Assembly: GCA_018500005.2 (NCBI GenBank)
Contig: JAHBAP020000298.1
Coordinates: forward strand, 1-6,627
Reading direction: 5' to 3'
Source: Mycobacterium sp.
GTDB taxonomy: Bacteria; Actinomycetota; Actinomycetes; Mycobacteriales; Mycobacteriaceae
DNA length: 6,627 nucleotides
The first letter of the stretch is position 1, and each line of letters begins with the position of its first letter. Below are positions 5,207 to 6,627 of the stretch, piece by piece. The notes below the pieces were generated by a model. That model did not search any database, was not told the DNA's origin, and worked only from the letters and a program-made list of their open reading frames with translations. Position numbers and translations under genes: made by a program.

Positions 5207-6022
5207 ATGGAATCGGTCCGGGGGAGCAACGTCTTGATCACCGGCGCCGCGATGGGCCTCGGCAAGTTGTTCGCGACCAATGCCGTCAAGGAGGGTGCCG
5301 CGGCGGTGGTGCTGTGGGACGCCAATAAGTCCGCACTGAAGGAGACCGCCGCCGAATTGGAGGCCGCCGGCGGCACGATTCACTACGAGGTCATCGACGT
5401 CACCTCCCAGGCGCGGGTGGCCGCTGCGGCCGACCGGGTGCGCTCAGAGGTCGGCTCCATCCACGTGCTGTTCAACAACGCCGGCATTGTCCGGGGCAAC
5501 GGCTACTTCTGGGAGAACGATCCCCGCGACTTCACCCTGACCATGGAGGTCAACGCCATCGGGCCGATGCGGGTGGCCCGCGAATTCCTGCCGGCAATGA
5601 TCGCCTCCGGCAAGGAGTGCCGTCTGGTCAACATAGCCTCCTCGGCCGGACTCAACGCCGTGCCCCGTCTGGCCGCCTATGCCGGCTCCAAATGGGCGGC
5701 CGTCGGCTTCTCGGATTCGGTTCGCCTGGAACTCGAGCAGGCCGGCTACGACAACATCAGGGTCACCACGGTCTGCCCGACCTACATCAACACCGGAATG
5801 TTCGACGGAGCCAAGGGAATCCTGTTCACCCCGATGCTCAAGCAGGAAGACGTGGTCAACGAGACCTGGAAGGCGATGCTGGAAGGCAGCCCATTCCTCG
5901 TCATGCCATGGACGTCCCGGATGAACAAGGTGCTGACCGGAGTACTGCCGACCCGCCTGCGCGACATCTATCTGCGTCGCGTCGGCGTCTACAACTCGAT
6001 GGACGAATTCACTGGCCACTAG
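5207..6022 (+). CDS. SDR-family NAD(P)-dependent oxidoreductase (SDR16C / 17-beta-HSD11-like)
   Basis: A complete 271-residue classical short-chain dehydrogenase/reductase, expected to interconvert an alcohol and a ketone or aldehyde with NAD(H) or NADP(H). All core elements are present: the cofactor loop TGAAMGLG (12-19), Asp38 in VVLWDANK at the end of the second strand, Asp64-Val65, NNAG (90-93), and the catalytic set Asn116, Ser145, Tyr158 and Lys162 (YAGSK). An acidic residue at position 38 usually favours NAD over NADP. The LWDANK stretch and PTYINTGMF (191-199) resemble the SDR16C group (17-beta-HSD11/13, RDH10, DHRS3), which acts on lipophilic alcohols such as sterols, retinoids or long-chain alcohols, so a lipid-like substrate is plausible but unproven. 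The C-terminal region (~230-265) is basic and partly hydrophobic. The start has a strong GAGGAG. A phosphotransferase gene begins 7 bases downstream, probably in the same operon. Confidence 0.93.
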   Translation: MESVRGSNVLITGAAMGLGKLFATNAVKEGAAAVVLWDANKSALKETAAELEAAGGTIHYEVIDVTSQARVAAAADRVRSEVGSIHVLFNNAGIVRGNGYFWENDPRDFTLTMEVNAIGPMRVAREFLPAMIASGKECRLVNIASSAGLNAVPRLAAYAGSKWAAVGFSDSVRLELEQAGYDNIRVTTVCPTYINTGMFDGAKGILFTPMLKQEDVVNETWKAMLEGSPFLVMPWTSRMNKVLTGVLPTRLRDIYLRRVGVYNSMDEFTGH

Positions 6023-6029
6023 GTCGGCG

Positions 6030-6627
6030 GTGAGCGAATTCGTCAAGCGGAATCCGGAGGCACCCCCGAACTTTTTCGCCTGGGAGGCAAGCGGTTTGGA
6101 CTGGCTGTCGGCAGCACCCGCCGGCGTTCCGTGTGCCCGGGTAATTCGGCACGATGCCACCAGCCTGTCATTGCGCAGACTGCACGCCGTGCCGTCGACG
6201 GCCGAAGCGGCAAGGGAGTTCGGCCGGCAACTGGCCCACACCCACGACGCCGGGGCGGACGGATTCGGCGCGCCGCCGGACGGGTGGACAGGGCCGGGGT
6301 TCTTCGGCCCGCTGCACCACCCGTTGCCGATGAGTCTGGTGGCATATGACTCCTGGGGACGCTTCTACGTCGAAGAGCGTCTTGCCCCGATGCTCGCCCG
6401 CGCCGGGGATCGAATTGACGTCCAGACTTGTGTTCTCATCGAAAAGGTCATCGACCGTTGTCGCGCAGGGGATTTCGACGACGCCGATCAACCGGCGCGA
6501 CTGCACGGCGATCTGTGGAATGGCAACGTGATGTGGACCCGCGAAGGTGCCGTACTGATCGACCCGGCCGCCCATGGTGGGCACCGGGAAACCGACCTGG
6601 CGATGCTGGCACTTTTCGGATGCCCGC
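6030..6627 (+). CDS. Fructosamine-kinase family phosphotransferase (3' end beyond window)
   Basis: The first 199 residues of a protein-kinase-like phosphotransferase of the fructosamine/ketosamine kinase family, which phosphorylates sugars attached to amines by glycation. The actual substrate here is unknown. The signature is clear: LHGDLWNGNVMW (158-169) carries catalytic Asp161 and metal-binding Asn166. LIDPAAHGGHRETDLAMLAL (176-195) has the DFG-equivalent Asp178 and the AHGGHRETDLAM stretch typical of the family. Upstream are FGRQLAHTHDAGA (64-76), GWTGPGFFGPL (85-95) and the WGRFYVEERL segment (109-118). It starts with GTG seven bases after the SDR stop, with only a weak AGG before it. 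No other start exists in frame back to a stop at 5934. The protein opens directly with FVKRNPEAP, where Lys6 matches the ATP-binding strand-3 lysine, so the usual strands 1-2 and glycine-rich loop are absent. From family length about 50-60 residues are missing beyond the window. Confidence 0.9.
   Translation, partial: MSEFVKRNPEAPPNFFAWEASGLDWLSAAPAGVPCARVIRHDATSLSLRRLHAVPSTAEAAREFGRQLAHTHDAGADGFGAPPDGWTGPGFFGPLHHPLPMSLVAYDSWGRFYVEERLAPMLARAGDRIDVQTCVLIEKVIDRCRAGDFDDADQPARLHGDLWNGNVMWTREGAVLIDPAAHGGHRETDLAMLALFGCP

Noticed and set aside
5123..5383. Upstream extension of the SLC13 gene to 5383
   Set aside because: These 87 residues run opposite the start of the SDR gene and have no transporter character. 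Met at 5122 is followed by the first transmembrane region after a short polar leader.
5444..6241. 265-codon minus-strand open frame opposite the SDR gene
   Set aside because: It is an antisense shadow of a complete SDR with intact catalytic residues, with no motif of its own.
6043..6584. Minus-strand and short plus-strand open frames at the right edge (6043-6345, 6168-6584, 6131-6349, 6346-6531)
   Set aside because: All overlap the fructosamine-kinase family gene, whose motifs read continuously in frame from 6030 to the window end.

Overview
This 6.6 kb, GC-rich window looks like the chromosome of a mycolic-acid-making actinobacterium, most likely a fast-growing Mycobacterium/Mycolicibacterium. 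The strongest pointer is a single polypeptide that joins a HadA-like and a HadB-like half, a form of mycobacterial (3R)-hydroxyacyl dehydratase. The actinobacterial-style fructosamine-kinase-like gene at the right edge and the dense gene packing fit this. The organism assignment is inference from protein resemblance; no rRNA or other marker is present.

Left block (1-1142, minus strand): the HadA/HadB fusion dehydratase is followed 9 bases later by the start of a small zinc-ribbon protein that runs off the left edge. The second gene's Shine-Dalgarno overlaps the dehydratase stop codon, so the two are probably one operon. A 66 bp divergent promoter region (1143-1208), with an inverted repeat and two overlapping candidate -10 boxes, separates the dehydratase from a plus-strand four-helix membrane protein (1209-2036). 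That gene has no good Shine-Dalgarno and may be made from a leaderless mRNA.

Middle block (5122 down to 1939, minus strand): three genes form a tight operon: an SLC13-type anion permease, a membrane-anchored periplasmic protein of the ABC substrate-binding (PF04392-like) type, and a TVP38/TMEM64 (DedA/VTT-fold) membrane protein. Both junctions are four-base ATGA stop/start overlaps. A secondary permease co-translated with a tethered binding protein, but with no ABC ATPase or permease, is the most unusual arrangement here and the best candidate for an undescribed system. The last gene of this operon overlaps the end of the four-helix membrane protein tail-to-tail by 98 bp, with no terminator between them.

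Right block (5207-6627, plus strand): a complete SDR-family oxidoreductase (SDR16C / 17-beta-HSD11-like) with a strong Shine-Dalgarno is followed 7 bases later by a fructosamine-kinase/phosphotransferase family gene with a GTG start that runs off the right edge. It diverges from the SLC13 operon across an 84 bp intergenic region.

There are no rRNA or tRNA genes, CRISPR arrays, insertion sequences or obvious terminators, and no gene-free stretch longer than 84 bp. The many long open frames opposite or inside these genes are high-GC shadow frames.
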